Source: Lewinellaceae bacterium (GTDB lineage Bacteria; Bacteroidota; Bacteroidia; Chitinophagales; Saprospiraceae). From it: a stretch of 64,000 bases of DNA. Position numbers and translations under genes: made by a program. Of the stretch, positions 42,565-50,276 are shown piece after piece. The DNA lies in the NCBI GenBank assembly GCA_020636435.1, contig JACJXX010000001.1, positions 1,178,001-1,242,000 of the forward strand, read 5' to 3'. The notes under the pieces are model-generated. The model was not told the DNA's origin, searched no databases, and saw nothing but the letters and a program-made list of their open reading frames with translations. How positions within the stretch are numbered: the first letter of the stretch is position 1; each line of letters opens with the position of its first letter.

Positions 42565-44214
42565 ATGAAGAAACCGACTTTACTCCTCCTTATTTGCCTC
42601 TTTATTTCCAACGCTTACGCTCAAACCAACCTCTCCCCTGCCGAATGGCAGGCCGACCTGCGCTTCCTGCAGCAAACCGTGCATAAAGATTATCCCTTCC
42701 TGTTTAAAAAAACCACTGCTGAAGAATTCGACGCGGCGGTGGACAAGCTCTACGGGGAAATTCCGGGTTTGCAGGAACATGAGATCGTTGCCGGGCTGGC
42801 GCGTATCGTTTCCTCCTTCCAGTACGGGCATACCACCATCGGCTTCCGGGGCAGCCCGGTGAAATACCACAGGCTGCCGCTCAACCTGTACTGGTTCAGC
42901 GACGGAATCTATGTGGAAGGCGTACATAAGGATTATGGCCAGGCGCTGGGGGCAAAGGCACTCAAAGTAGAAGGCGTCCCGGTGGAGGAGGCCCTGGCGG
43001 CCATCCGCCCGGTGGTGCCGGCCGAGAACGGCCAGTTTTTTAAGGCTTATGGGCTGATGTACCTGGGCATCCCCGAAGTGCTGCATGCGCAGGGGGTGGC
43101 CAAAACACTGAAAAACACGGTCACTTTCACTTTAGAAAAGGGCGGTAAGGTGTTCGACCAAACCTTCACCGCGGTGGAAACCCATGACTTCCCCACCGAA
43201 TACGGCTTCACCCAGCCGGGAGGCGAATGGCTGGCGTCCCGCGACAGCAGCGCCACGCCGTTCTACCTGAAAAACCTGGACAAAATATACTATTTCGAAT
43301 ACCTGCCCGAGCACAAAACCGTGTACGTCCGCCACAGCCAGATACAGGACGACCCGGCCGAGGCCATCCCGGCCTTTTACGATCGGGTGTTCGACTTCAT
43401 CGAAAAGAACGACGTGGAGCGCCTGGTGCTGGACGTGCGCCTCAACGGCGGCGGCAACAACTACAAAAACAAGCCCGTCGTGACCGGCATCATCCGCACT
43501 GAAAAGATCAACCAGCCCGGCAAGCTCTTCGTGATCATCGGGCGGCGCACCTTCTCTGCCTGCCAGAACCTGGTCAACGAGCTGGACAACTACACCAACG
43601 CCATCTTCGTGGGCGAACCGACCGCCGAGAACATCAATTTCTACGGCGACAACAACCGGGTGGAACTGCCCAACAGCAAAATCCCCGCCTACCTCTCCTT
43701 CGCCTGGTGGCAGGACAAGCCGCAGTGGGAAAACGGCGACTGGCTGGCGCCCCAAATCGCTGCGGATATGAGCTTCGACGACTACCGCTCCAACCGGGAT
43801 CCCGTGCTGGACGCCGCCCTGAATTTCTCCAGCGACAACTTCATCCAGGACCCCATGGCCTACCTCACCGAACTGTACATGGCCGGCAAAATGGAGCAAC
43901 TGCAGGCCGAGGCCGAAAGAATGGTGAAAGACCCGGCCTACCGCTTTTTCGACTTCGAAAAGGAATTCAACGACACGGGCTACCGGTTAATGAACCGCAA
44001 CCAGATGGAGCCGGCGCTCCACGTTTTCCAGCTCAACGCCCAACTCTTCCCGGAATCCGCCAATGCCTGGGACAGCCTGGCGGAGGCGAATTGGAGGTCC
44101 GGAAACACGGATAAGGCGATCGAATATTACAATAAAGCAATCGGGATGGACCCGGACGGCAGCGTGGGGGAGAATGCGCGGGCGATGTTGAAACGGGTGA
44201 AGGAGGGGAGGTAG
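42565..44214 (+). CDS. S41 family peptidase with C-terminal TPR
   Basis: The 549-residue protein has a signal peptide (MKKPTLLLLICLFISNAYAQ). A peptidase S41-like region contains RLVLDVRLNGGGNNYKN, VIIGRRTFSACQNLVNEL (the Ser of the GxxTFSAxQ motif) and IFVGEPTAENINFYGDNN. The catalytic Lys normally four residues after the Ser is not obvious, so activity is uncertain. Its C-terminus (ALHVFQLNAQLFPESANAWD, SLAEANWRSGNTDKAIEYYN) forms tetratricopeptide repeats. It is predicted to be periplasmic or surface bound. Substrate unknown. Confidence 0.75.
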   Translation: MKKPTLLLLICLFISNAYAQTNLSPAEWQADLRFLQQTVHKDYPFLFKKTTAEEFDAAVDKLYGEIPGLQEHEIVAGLARIVSSFQYGHTTIGFRGSPVKYHRLPLNLYWFSDGIYVEGVHKDYGQALGAKALKVEGVPVEEALAAIRPVVPAENGQFFKAYGLMYLGIPEVLHAQGVAKTLKNTVTFTLEKGGKVFDQTFTAVETHDFPTEYGFTQPGGEWLASRDSSATPFYLKNLDKIYYFEYLPEHKTVYVRHSQIQDDPAEAIPAFYDRVFDFIEKNDVERLVLDVRLNGGGNNYKNKPVVTGIIRTEKINQPGKLFVIIGRRTFSACQNLVNELDNYTNAIFVGEPTAENINFYGDNNRVELPNSKIPAYLSFAWWQDKPQWENGDWLAPQIAADMSFDDYRSNRDPVLDAALNFSSDNFIQDPMAYLTELYMAGKMEQLQAEAERMVKDPAYRFFDFEKEFNDTGYRLMNRNQMEPALHVFQLNAQLFPESANAWDSLAEANWRSGNTDKAIEYYNKAIGMDPDGSVGENARAMLKRVKEGR

Positions 44215-44411
44215 GGGGATGGTTGGATGGCTATATTGTTGAATTGTTGAATTGTAGGGCTGAGCGGAGGACGGGACAACTTCAGGGCGGGGGCAATTGT
44301 TGCATTGTTGCATTGTTATATTGCTGGCTTGCGGGCACTGTGTCAGGGTGCGATTTCCTATCGCGCTTTGGCTTAACAGGAAGAAGCGGCAGAGAGCGCT
44401 TTTAAAGAATA

Positions 44412-44502
44412 GAGCGGCAGAACCTTCGCCGTCCAAGGGCTACCAATACTGCCGCTCCGGGCCCTGTGGAATCCGGCGAAGCCGGAATGCCTACGGCATA
44501 AT
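44412..44502 (+). repeat. Direct repeat family C, copy 1
   Basis: The 91-bp sequence GAGCGGCAGAACCTTCGCCG...ATGCCTACGGCATAAT contains the stem GAGCGGCAG / CTGCCGCTC and the stem TCCGGCGAAGCCGGA. It is nearly identical to 45378-45468. The two direct copies bracket the HigB/HigA-like genes. Confidence 0.8.
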
Positions 44503-44507
44503 TTTTA

Positions 44508-44840
44508 TCAGGCTACCTCAACCTCTTTGTCAATTAATTCTATCTGTAATTTCACTTTAGCTTTCAGAGCCTCAAACACCTTCATTATCGTTCCAATGGA
44601 TACATTCTTTGTGTTGTTCTCTAATTTGGAGACCTGTGCCTTTCGTACGCCGATCAATTCGCCCAGCTCAGTTTGAGTTAAATTCCTTTCCTTTCTTATT
44701 CGCCTGATCATATCCCCGATTAACTCCATCTTCAAGTCCATTTCATATTGCGCTCTCTCTAGAGTCCCGCTCTTGCCTATAAATTTATCTTTTACCTCAT
44801 CCAGGGTATATTGCTTCATCCTTTTTTTCACTTCTGTCAT
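44508..44840 (-). CDS. higA: HigA-type XRE antitoxin
   Basis: The 110-residue protein has an HTH_XRE domain (IRRIRKERNLTQTELGELIG, VRKAQVSKLENNTKNVSIGT, residues 45-85) and a C-terminal ALKAKVKLQIELIDKEV strand. It follows the toxin gene by 10 bp (toxin first, as in higBA modules). It would neutralise the toxin and autoregulate the operon through its HTH. Confidence 0.8.
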   Translation of the reverse strand: MTEVKKRMKQYTLDEVKDKFIGKSGTLERAQYEMDLKMELIGDMIRRIRKERNLTQTELGELIGVRKAQVSKLENNTKNVSIGTIMKVFEALKAKVKLQIELIDKEVEVA

Positions 44841-44850
44841 TTTGTTCTTT

Positions 44851-45189
44851 TTATAATTCGTCTTCGAAATATTCCTTCCTAATTTGTTCAGCTTTCTTTA
44901 TTTCCGATTTTGGAACTTTACTCGTTTTCTTTACAATCCCATGTGTTGATATAACGAGCGTCTCCTTCTTATCCCTTTTGTCCCAAAATGCAAATAACCT
45001 ATACTGAAGTTTCTGGTATTGAGTCCTGAACTCCCAAATTTCATCGGTCAATTTCTTGAACAGTTTGGGATCATTCACATATCTGGATTTGTCGATGTTA
45101 TAAATGATCTTGGCTCTTGCTTTTCCATCTAATGTTTCCAGAAATTCCATCGCCTCTTCCAGAAAGACTACCTCGTATTTGGGGTTCAT
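44851..45189 (-). CDS. higB: HigB/RelE-type toxin
   Basis: The 112-residue protein matches Gp49/HigB-like RelE-fold toxins: VVFLEEAMEFLETLDGKARA at the N-terminus, LFKKLTDEIWEFRTQYQKLQ with YRLFAFWDKRDKKETLV, and a C-terminal HGIVKKTSKVPKSEIKKAEQ helix. These toxins are ribosome-dependent mRNA endonucleases. It lies first in a two-gene operon. The module sits directly downstream of the DGR template repeat, bracketed by family C repeats, and is AT-rich, suggesting independent acquisition. Confidence 0.8.
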   Translation of the reverse strand: MNPKYEVVFLEEAMEFLETLDGKARAKIIYNIDKSRYVNDPKLFKKLTDEIWEFRTQYQKLQYRLFAFWDKRDKKETLVISTHGIVKKTSKVPKSEIKKAEQIRKEYFEDEL

Positions 45190-45247
45190 TTTTTCTATTT
45201 GTGTTAATTCACAAATTTATTAAAAAGTTTCCTTAAAAAGAAACTTT

Positions 45248-45306
45248 TCACTGTTCGCGAGCGTCTACAAGACGCGATGCGGAATAACGGGCAAGTCTCC
45301 AGACTT
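45248..45306. repeat. Small palindromic unit at the 5' side of higB
   Basis: Short stems GCGAGCGTCTACAAGACGCG and GCAAGTCTCCAGACTTGCG lie side by side within TTCGCGAG...TTGCGAA. The layout resembles REP-like tandem hairpins. It is positioned between the toxin start and the family C repeat. Confidence 0.5.
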
Positions 45307-45377
45307 GCGAAATCTTGTTTACTCGACTATCATAGCCTCTATGCAGGCATGTCGTTAATAGGAAAGGCGTTAAAATG

Positions 45378-45468
45378 GAGCGGCAGAACCTTCGCCTTCC
45401 AAGGGCTACCAATACTGCCGCTCCGGGCCCTGTGGAATCCGGCGAAGCCGGAATGCCTGCGGCATTAT
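45378..45468 (+). repeat. Direct repeat family C, copy 2
   Basis: This copy is nearly identical to 44412-44502 in the same orientation (differences CGCCGTCC/CGCCTTCC and CTACGG/CTGCGG). An additional palindrome CCCTGTGGAAT / ATTCCACAGGG extends to 45477. The pair bounds the toxin-antitoxin genes, as expected if the module moved or can be excised by recombination between the copies. Confidence 0.8.
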
Positions 45469-45543
45469 TCCACAGGGTTGTTTTTGCCCTTGCGGGACAG
45501 GGCAAACACCTGTTCATCGGTGACCATCCGGCCTTCCTATGAG

Positions 45544-45669
45544 CTGCGGGCCAGGCGGAAGCCGACGTTGTTGTTGCGGTTTGCCGGGTTCCAGTTGTTG
45601 CGGTAGGCGACGCGGCAGTTCTGCGCGGTATTGCCCCAGTTGCCGCCGCGGTTCACGCGGTTAGAGCCC
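45544..45669 (-). repeat. Template repeat (TR) of the diversity-generating retroelement
   Basis: On the coding (minus) strand the 126 bp aligns ungapped with 47370-47495 in the target gene. There are 17 differences, all at template adenines; the other 12 adenines and all 97 non-adenines are unchanged. Translated in the target frame the TR reads GSNRVNRGGNWGNTAQNC..., with many AAC codons, the usual hypermutable codon of such templates. It starts at the reverse transcriptase stop codon (TAG at 45669-45671). The fully conserved 24 bp at the low-coordinate end matches the position of the initiation-of-mutagenic-homing region. Confidence 0.95.
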
Positions 45670-46676
45670 TATGGTGTCTGACCTTCAAAGCTTAAAAGTA
45701 CGTTTTTTCTGAATGATCCGGCATCTGCATGCTGAGTAAATGCAATTAAGGGCAATGCCCGGGCCTGGCAGGCTTCTTCGCTCCAGTAGCCTTCCGCCTT
45801 GTAGCGGTATATTTGCTGCATTTTCCGGATGAAACGCACTTTGCTCTTTTGAAGAAGGCGGGTGTAATGAGGATGGATTCGATAGCCCAAAAACGGGAGG
45901 CCCAACCTGGTTCTGTTTAGTTGTGTCGGCTTCAAAGTACAACTCAGTTCTTCCTCCACAAAATGGGTAATGGCAGCCCGTGCCACCAGCAATACCTGCT
46001 TATCCTGGCACCAAAGCACCATGTCGTCCATATATCTGACATAAGCCTTTATCCTGAGGTTTTCTTTGATATAATGATCCAGGCCTGATAGATAATGGTT
46101 GGCGAAATACTGGCTCGTCAAATTGCCGATCGGCAGCCCCCTATCCGCGCTCGCTTCGTAGCTGTCTATTATTTGATAAAGGATGTTGAGCAGATTTTCT
46201 TCCTTGAACAAACGAGCCAACTGGCTTTTCAATACACCATGGTGGATGCTGGCGAAAAATTTTCGCACGTCCAGCTTCAAAAACCAATCATGCTGCCGGG
46301 TGCACTGCCTGGCCCGGTCCAGAGCTGCATAAGTTCCTTTGCCAATTCGGCTCGCGTAGCTACCGTGAACCTGAGCCCGCTCAAAGTAAGGGTGACACAC
46401 ATTCATCAGCGCGTGATGCAGCACTTGTTCCCGAAAAGCACTGGCGCAAATTTCCCGCTTTTTGGGCTCATAGACAAAGAAGTAACGGTAATCGCCAACC
46501 TCCACCCGGCCCTGCCGGAGCTGCTGCTGCAGGGCGCGCAGGTTTTCCTCCAGCTTCTCCTGATAGGCCAAAACGCAACTGGAATAACGTTTGCCTTTGC
46601 CAGCCTTCCAGAAAGCCAGCCGGAGGTTGTCCAAATCTATTATCCTGGGCATAAGGTTATTCGCTCTCCTCATCAC
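45669..46676 (-). CDS. DGR-type reverse transcriptase
   Basis: The 335-residue protein has the RT motifs LKLDVRKFFASI (Asp136), GLPIGNLTSQYFANHYLSGL (181-189, the LPIGNxxSQ signature of DGR and related RTs) and catalytic YMDD at 215-218. No maturase or endonuclease domain follows, which separates it from group II intron RTs. It would copy the TR RNA with adenine-specific errors for transfer into the target VR. An alternative start (MPRIID) is at 46652; the longer reading overlaps the HRDC gene by 20 bp. The gene ends at the TR. Confidence 0.95.
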   Translation of the reverse strand: MMRRANNLMPRIIDLDNLRLAFWKAGKGKRYSSCVLAYQEKLEENLRALQQQLRQGRVEVGDYRYFFVYEPKKREICASAFREQVLHHALMNVCHPYFERAQVHGSYASRIGKGTYAALDRARQCTRQHDWFLKLDVRKFFASIHHGVLKSQLARLFKEENLLNILYQIIDSYEASADRGLPIGNLTSQYFANHYLSGLDHYIKENLRIKAYVRYMDDMVLWCQDKQVLLVARAAITHFVEEELSCTLKPTQLNRTRLGLPFLGYRIHPHYTRLLQKSKVRFIRKMQQIYRYKAEGYWSEEACQARALPLIAFTQHADAGSFRKNVLLSFEGQTP

Positions 46677-47109
46677 TCATTGCTTTCATGAAACGATCCG
46701 CATATTTTTCCACTTTCCTGTCCCCTATCCCCTTAACCGTCTTCATGCTGGCTGGGGTCAATTTCTCCAACTCGGCCAATCCCGCCAGCTCTTTATCTGA
46801 AAAGACCGCAAACGGCGGCACGCCATCTTTTTCCGACACCTGTTTCCGGATCACCCGATACCTGGAAAACCGGTCAAATGCCTCCTTCGACAAGATTTGC
46901 TTGTAGTCCTTGCGTTGCCTTGCTGTATTGCTTTGCTGCCCGGCTTTTTGCTCGACATACCGGATGCAAAAAGTCCAGCAGGCTCCCCCGGGCTTGTCAA
47001 CCAATTGCTGCTCCACTTCCAAAATCTTCCTGCCGCGCAAAAAAGCATTCAAATCTTCATTGATGGCTTCTCCGCCAACCACCGGCACACTTATGATTTT
47101 GATTTGCAT
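46657..47109 (-). CDS. HRDC domain DGR accessory protein
   Basis: The 150-residue protein has a novel N-terminal part (MQIKIISVPVVGGEAINEDL, about residues 1-70). Its C-terminal HRDC domain reads YRVIRKQVSEKDGVPPFAVF, then TPASMKTVKGIGDRKVEKYA. HRDC proteins are one of the known alternative accessory types of DGRs (instead of Avd). They are expected to bind nucleic acid, and so may assist template or target recognition. The start at 47109 is chosen over 47166, which adds an unrelated 19-residue leader. Confidence 0.85.
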   Translation of the reverse strand: MQIKIISVPVVGGEAINEDLNAFLRGRKILEVEQQLVDKPGGACWTFCIRYVEQKAGQQSNTARQRKDYKQILSKEAFDRFSRYRVIRKQVSEKDGVPPFAVFSDKELAGLAELEKLTPASMKTVKGIGDRKVEKYADRFMKAMSDEESE

Positions 47110-47320
47110 ATCTGTATTTTTAAAAATTTTTTCCCTAGGTTCCCGCCCTGTTGATGATCGTTGCAAGCGTTCCCAATCTGTCCTGTCTCGTCGGCAAATC
47201 TATAAAACACTGGTTATAACATAGCTCCGTAGCGCCGCAACCTCCACCGGCGGGGCTACGCACCCGCCTTGTTGCGGCCGCCGTCGCTACTTCGCCAGGT
47301 TTAATCCGTGAAATGCTCCG
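47110..47320. other. Gap between DGR target gene and HRDC gene
   Basis: The 211-bp stretch contains GTAGCGCCGCAACCTCCACC-type GC-rich short palindromes just downstream of the target stop codon, and an AT-rich part near 47200 with no ORF. A separate promoter for the HRDC-RT part may lie here; no clear motif is seen. Confidence 0.4.
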
Positions 47321-50272
47321 CTATTTCACCGGAGGCTCATAGGAAGGCCCGGAAGGGTCCACCTCCAAACTGCGGGCCAGGCGGAAGCCGACGTCGTAGT
47401 CGCGGTAGGCCGGGCCCCAGTCGTTGCGGGAGGCGACGCGGCAGCCCCGCGCGGTAAAGCCCCAGTTGCCGCCGCGGCGCACGCGGTAAGAGCCCGAACC
47501 AGGCCCTCGGGGATTATCCTGAGGGGAGGATTGGTAATAATCGCCAGCGAACCAATCCCAGCACCATTCGTAAACATTTCCGCTCATATCGTGCAGACCT
47601 AACTCGTTGGGCTTCTTCTCCCCTACCGGATGGGTTTTGGAACCTGCATTACCGTTATACCATCCCACTTCATCCAGTTCATTGCTCCCGGCATAGAGAT
47701 AGCCTTTGCTTTTTTGCCCGCCCCGCGCCGCGTATTCCCACTCCGCCTCGGTGGGCAGGCGGTAGCCGTTGGCGCTTTCATTAACTGTGATCAACCATTT
47801 TTTATCGTCGCTTCCACTTCTGTTATTCGGGTCTTTCTGTCCCTTACCTATCTCGTACACCTTCTCCAACCCCCATATCTCGCTGAGCCAGTTGCAGTAT
47901 TCCAGGGCGTCGTACCAATCGACATAGATAGCGGCGCGGCGGCCGCGGCCCCAGCCTGCATCTTTGGGCTTCTCCCGGCTAGTGGATTCGCAGAAGGCAT
48001 CGTATTCTTCGAAGGTGACGGAGTATTTGCCTATGGAAAAGTGGTTCACCTTAACTTCATGGGCTGGCTTTTCATCACCGAAGCCTTCGCCGTCCCGTTT
48101 TTCATTGAGCCAGCCCATGGTGAAGGTTCCGCCTTCGACGGGGGCCATGGCGGGGGTGGCGTGGGGGGGGATGGTGCGTTGGTCAAGGGATGTAGACAGG
48201 CTTTTATAGCTTCTTTTCAGGCTCACATCAATCATTCCGGCCACATTAACCAAAATCTCATCTAAATTATCTTCCACAACAAGTCGAACCTGAAGAACCT
48301 CCTGTCCGGACAGCAGTTCCATTTTGTATGCCTCTTCTTCGAAACCAATTCCCCTTTCGCCGAAGTCTTTTATATTCCACCCTGCGGCTCCAAAACATAC
48401 ATGTAAATACATCAATAAATCCGGTGGCATCCTATCAAAGCGATAAGTTAGATAGGTTGTAGTAGTAGTTGTGACATCGAATAATGCCTCATGGCTTTGT
48501 TTTCTAACCAGGGAAGGAATAACAATGCTGTTTCGTTTTTCATCAAAATAAAGTAGCCCGAAATTTTCCAGGAATAGTATCAGGTCATCTTGCTGAGTAC
48601 TCAATTGAGCTCTATATTCAATGAGCCCCCCCCATTCCCCAATGCTCATTGTTCCATTGATCCATTGACTTTCGAAAACTGAGTAAAGTTCCTTTAAAAA
48701 CACCTCGGGTTTATTAACTAGCAAACTTCCGGCCTCTAACCCCTTTGACCCGCTACCTCCAAGTTTGCTCAAGGGCGCTATCATTCTTCCCGATTCCGCC
48801 AGATAAAAAATAAGATCAAATCCTTCCTGGCTGGAAATTCTATTCTCTTCACAAGCCTTTAAGAAGTCTTGTCTTGTTGTAGTTGCTTGGTATTTTCCGT
48901 AAAAATTAGCCGCCACACGCTCCCATGCTTTGTTTTTTAGAGGAGATTTTTTATCGAGTGTTTCCTCCCGGAATAAGCCATAAAGTTCATTATGGCTATT
49001 AGGTTCTATTTCAATAAACCGTTCAATATTAGGATGTACTTCCAATATTTTCTTCTTATCTATCTGAATGGAAGCATTCTCCTCGTTTCGAACGATTGCG
49101 ACGATAACAGGCTGTGCCCCCACTCTGAACCGTATCCGCTCCAAGGCCTCGAAGAGTTTACTATAACCATAATATTCATCTCCACGCGATTCAGGCTGAA
49201 CGGCTACAACATAAAGCCCACCTTCGGTAAGCAGCATATTATCCCAAGGAGCTGAAACCTCATCTATGTCATATTGCCAGACGATTTGATGAATACTTCC
49301 TTTCCGGCCGTCGAAGTCTTCCATATATTCTTTCTCAATGATATTGACCGGATAATTAAGTGGGTGGCCTTCTTTCCAGCCAAAAAGCCCTTCGAAAAGC
49401 TGAAATTTGTTAATGTTTTGATGGGCGAGGAGGTGGATTTTGGAGAAGTAACGCGCTGTGGACTGAGATTCCTTCCTCAAAGCCTCCAACTCTCCAATTC
49501 TTTCCTTGATCAGCCTCCTAAGCTCCGGGCTTACCATGAGCGTTGTACCTGCAATATCGACTTCTCCCTTCACTAAAGCATCGGGGGAAATCGGCATAAC
49601 GGCGATCTGTTCCACGGCTTCCTCTCCCCGGCCCGAAAACTGAGACTTAACCGCCCGCCCGTAGGCTACCAGTTCCGGCAGGTCATCAAGCGGAATATTG
49701 AGGGCGTCAATCAAGCTTCCGAGCCGCCGCTGCTCACTCCGGTTATTAAGGGAATCATTCAGGCTTCGGATGATCTCCTGAGCGGCTTGCCGGGCGTCGA
49801 GGTACGCGATGGCCGCAAACCGCTGGCTTTCCCGGATGGTGCGTTGATGCTTTTGCGGATAATGGGAGGAGGCGTAAGATAGCAGAAAGCGGGCCAGTTC
49901 CTTTTCCCTCCCGGGCCCAAAGCGGGGATGGCGGCGCAGGGATTTTAAAAAATAGTCCCTTGCGGAAGCTTCCATCTCGAAGAGTTGGGGGCGCACCTCG
50001 CGGCACAGGCCGGAAAGCAAGAGGTCGGAGACAGCCTCGTAAGGGAAGCGGTTTTTCTCATCCTGGAAATGAATCCAGATGTGGTAAAGCAGATCGGGCG
50101 TGAGCACAACGGGCAATGCAGCGTGGCAGGCAAAAAGAAAATGGGGGTTCTCGCTTCCTTCGGGAAAATGATACAGTTCTCCAAAGCGCTCCACAAAAAA
50201 ATGGACGCCGCCCAGGCCCTGTTGTTCGAGGGAATTGAAATCCCGGTGGATGTTGTATTGCAGCTCCGCCAT
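47321..50272 (-). CDS. DGR target: pseudo-ROC-COR plus FGE/C-type-lectin-fold protein
   Basis: The 983-residue protein has an unassigned N-terminal helical region (1-280). It then has a segment (about 285-440) like a ROC GTPase without a P-loop (IHQIVWQYDIDEVSAPWDNM, LLTEGGLYVVAVQPE, PVIVAIVRNEENAS), and a COR-like domain (about 450-690; LLVNKPEVFLKELYSVFESQ, DLILFLENFGLLYFDEKRNS). A formylglycine-generating-enzyme/C-type-lectin fold follows (711-967; PVEGGTFTMG, GYRLPTEAEWEYAARGG, LGLHDMSGNVYEWCWDWFAG). The variable repeat encodes residues 926-968. It follows the vWA gene by 4 bp in the operon. It probably recognises a variable ligand; the FGE fold here serves as a display scaffold, not an enzyme. 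Confidence 0.88.
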   Translation of the reverse strand: MAELQYNIHRDFNSLEQQGLGGVHFFVERFGELYHFPEGSENPHFLFACHAALPVVLTPDLLYHIWIHFQDEKNRFPYEAVSDLLLSGLCREVRPQLFEMEASARDYFLKSLRRHPRFGPGREKELARFLLSYASSHYPQKHQRTIRESQRFAAIAYLDARQAAQEIIRSLNDSLNNRSEQRRLGSLIDALNIPLDDLPELVAYGRAVKSQFSGRGEEAVEQIAVMPISPDALVKGEVDIAGTTLMVSPELRRLIKERIGELEALRKESQSTARYFSKIHLLAHQNINKFQLFEGLFGWKEGHPLNYPVNIIEKEYMEDFDGRKGSIHQIVWQYDIDEVSAPWDNMLLTEGGLYVVAVQPESRGDEYYGYSKLFEALERIRFRVGAQPVIVAIVRNEENASIQIDKKKILEVHPNIERFIEIEPNSHNELYGLFREETLDKKSPLKNKAWERVAANFYGKYQATTTRQDFLKACEENRISSQEGFDLIFYLAESGRMIAPLSKLGGSGSKGLEAGSLLVNKPEVFLKELYSVFESQWINGTMSIGEWGGLIEYRAQLSTQQDDLILFLENFGLLYFDEKRNSIVIPSLVRKQSHEALFDVTTTTTTYLTYRFDRMPPDLLMYLHVCFGAAGWNIKDFGERGIGFEEEAYKMELLSGQEVLQVRLVVEDNLDEILVNVAGMIDVSLKRSYKSLSTSLDQRTIPPHATPAMAPVEGGTFTMGWLNEKRDGEGFGDEKPAHEVKVNHFSIGKYSVTFEEYDAFCESTSREKPKDAGWGRGRRAAIYVDWYDALEYCNWLSEIWGLEKVYEIGKGQKDPNNRSGSDDKKWLITVNESANGYRLPTEAEWEYAARGGQKSKGYLYAGSNELDEVGWYNGNAGSKTHPVGEKKPNELGLHDMSGNVYEWCWDWFAGDYYQSSPQDNPRGPGSGSYRVRRGGNWGFTARGCRVASRNDWGPAYRDYDVGFRLARSLEVDPSGPSYEPPVK
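47370..47495 (-). repeat. Variable repeat (VR) of the diversity-generating retroelement
   Basis: The 126 bp encode GSYRVRRGGNWGFTARGC and following residues to VGFRLAR (residues about 926-968). Compared with the template they carry 12 amino-acid changes, mostly Asn codons turned into Tyr, Asp, Gly, Arg or Phe. Differences are confined to template adenines. The variable residues lie on the C-terminal C-type-lectin loop surface, the typical DGR-diversified binding site. Confidence 0.95.
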
Positions 50273-50276
50273 AAGC

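Noticed and set aside
42580..43899. Long antisense reading frames opposite the S41 peptidase gene
   Set aside because: High-GC third positions of the real gene create open antisense frames; they lack start context and family similarity.
45541..45671. Short copy of an FGE gene end, possible pseudogene or recombination relic
   Set aside because: It abuts the RT gene and differs from the full gene only at template adenines, so it is the DGR template repeat.
45669..46676. Group II intron or retron reverse transcriptase
   Set aside because: No maturase or endonuclease domain, no intron RNA-like ends or retron msr/msd; the LPIGNLTSQ motif, TR and VR show a DGR.
47321..48150. Functional formylglycine-generating enzyme for sulfatases
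   Set aside because: No sulfatase nearby, multidomain context, and variation is directed to its C-terminal loop; the fold is used as a C-type-lectin-like display domain.
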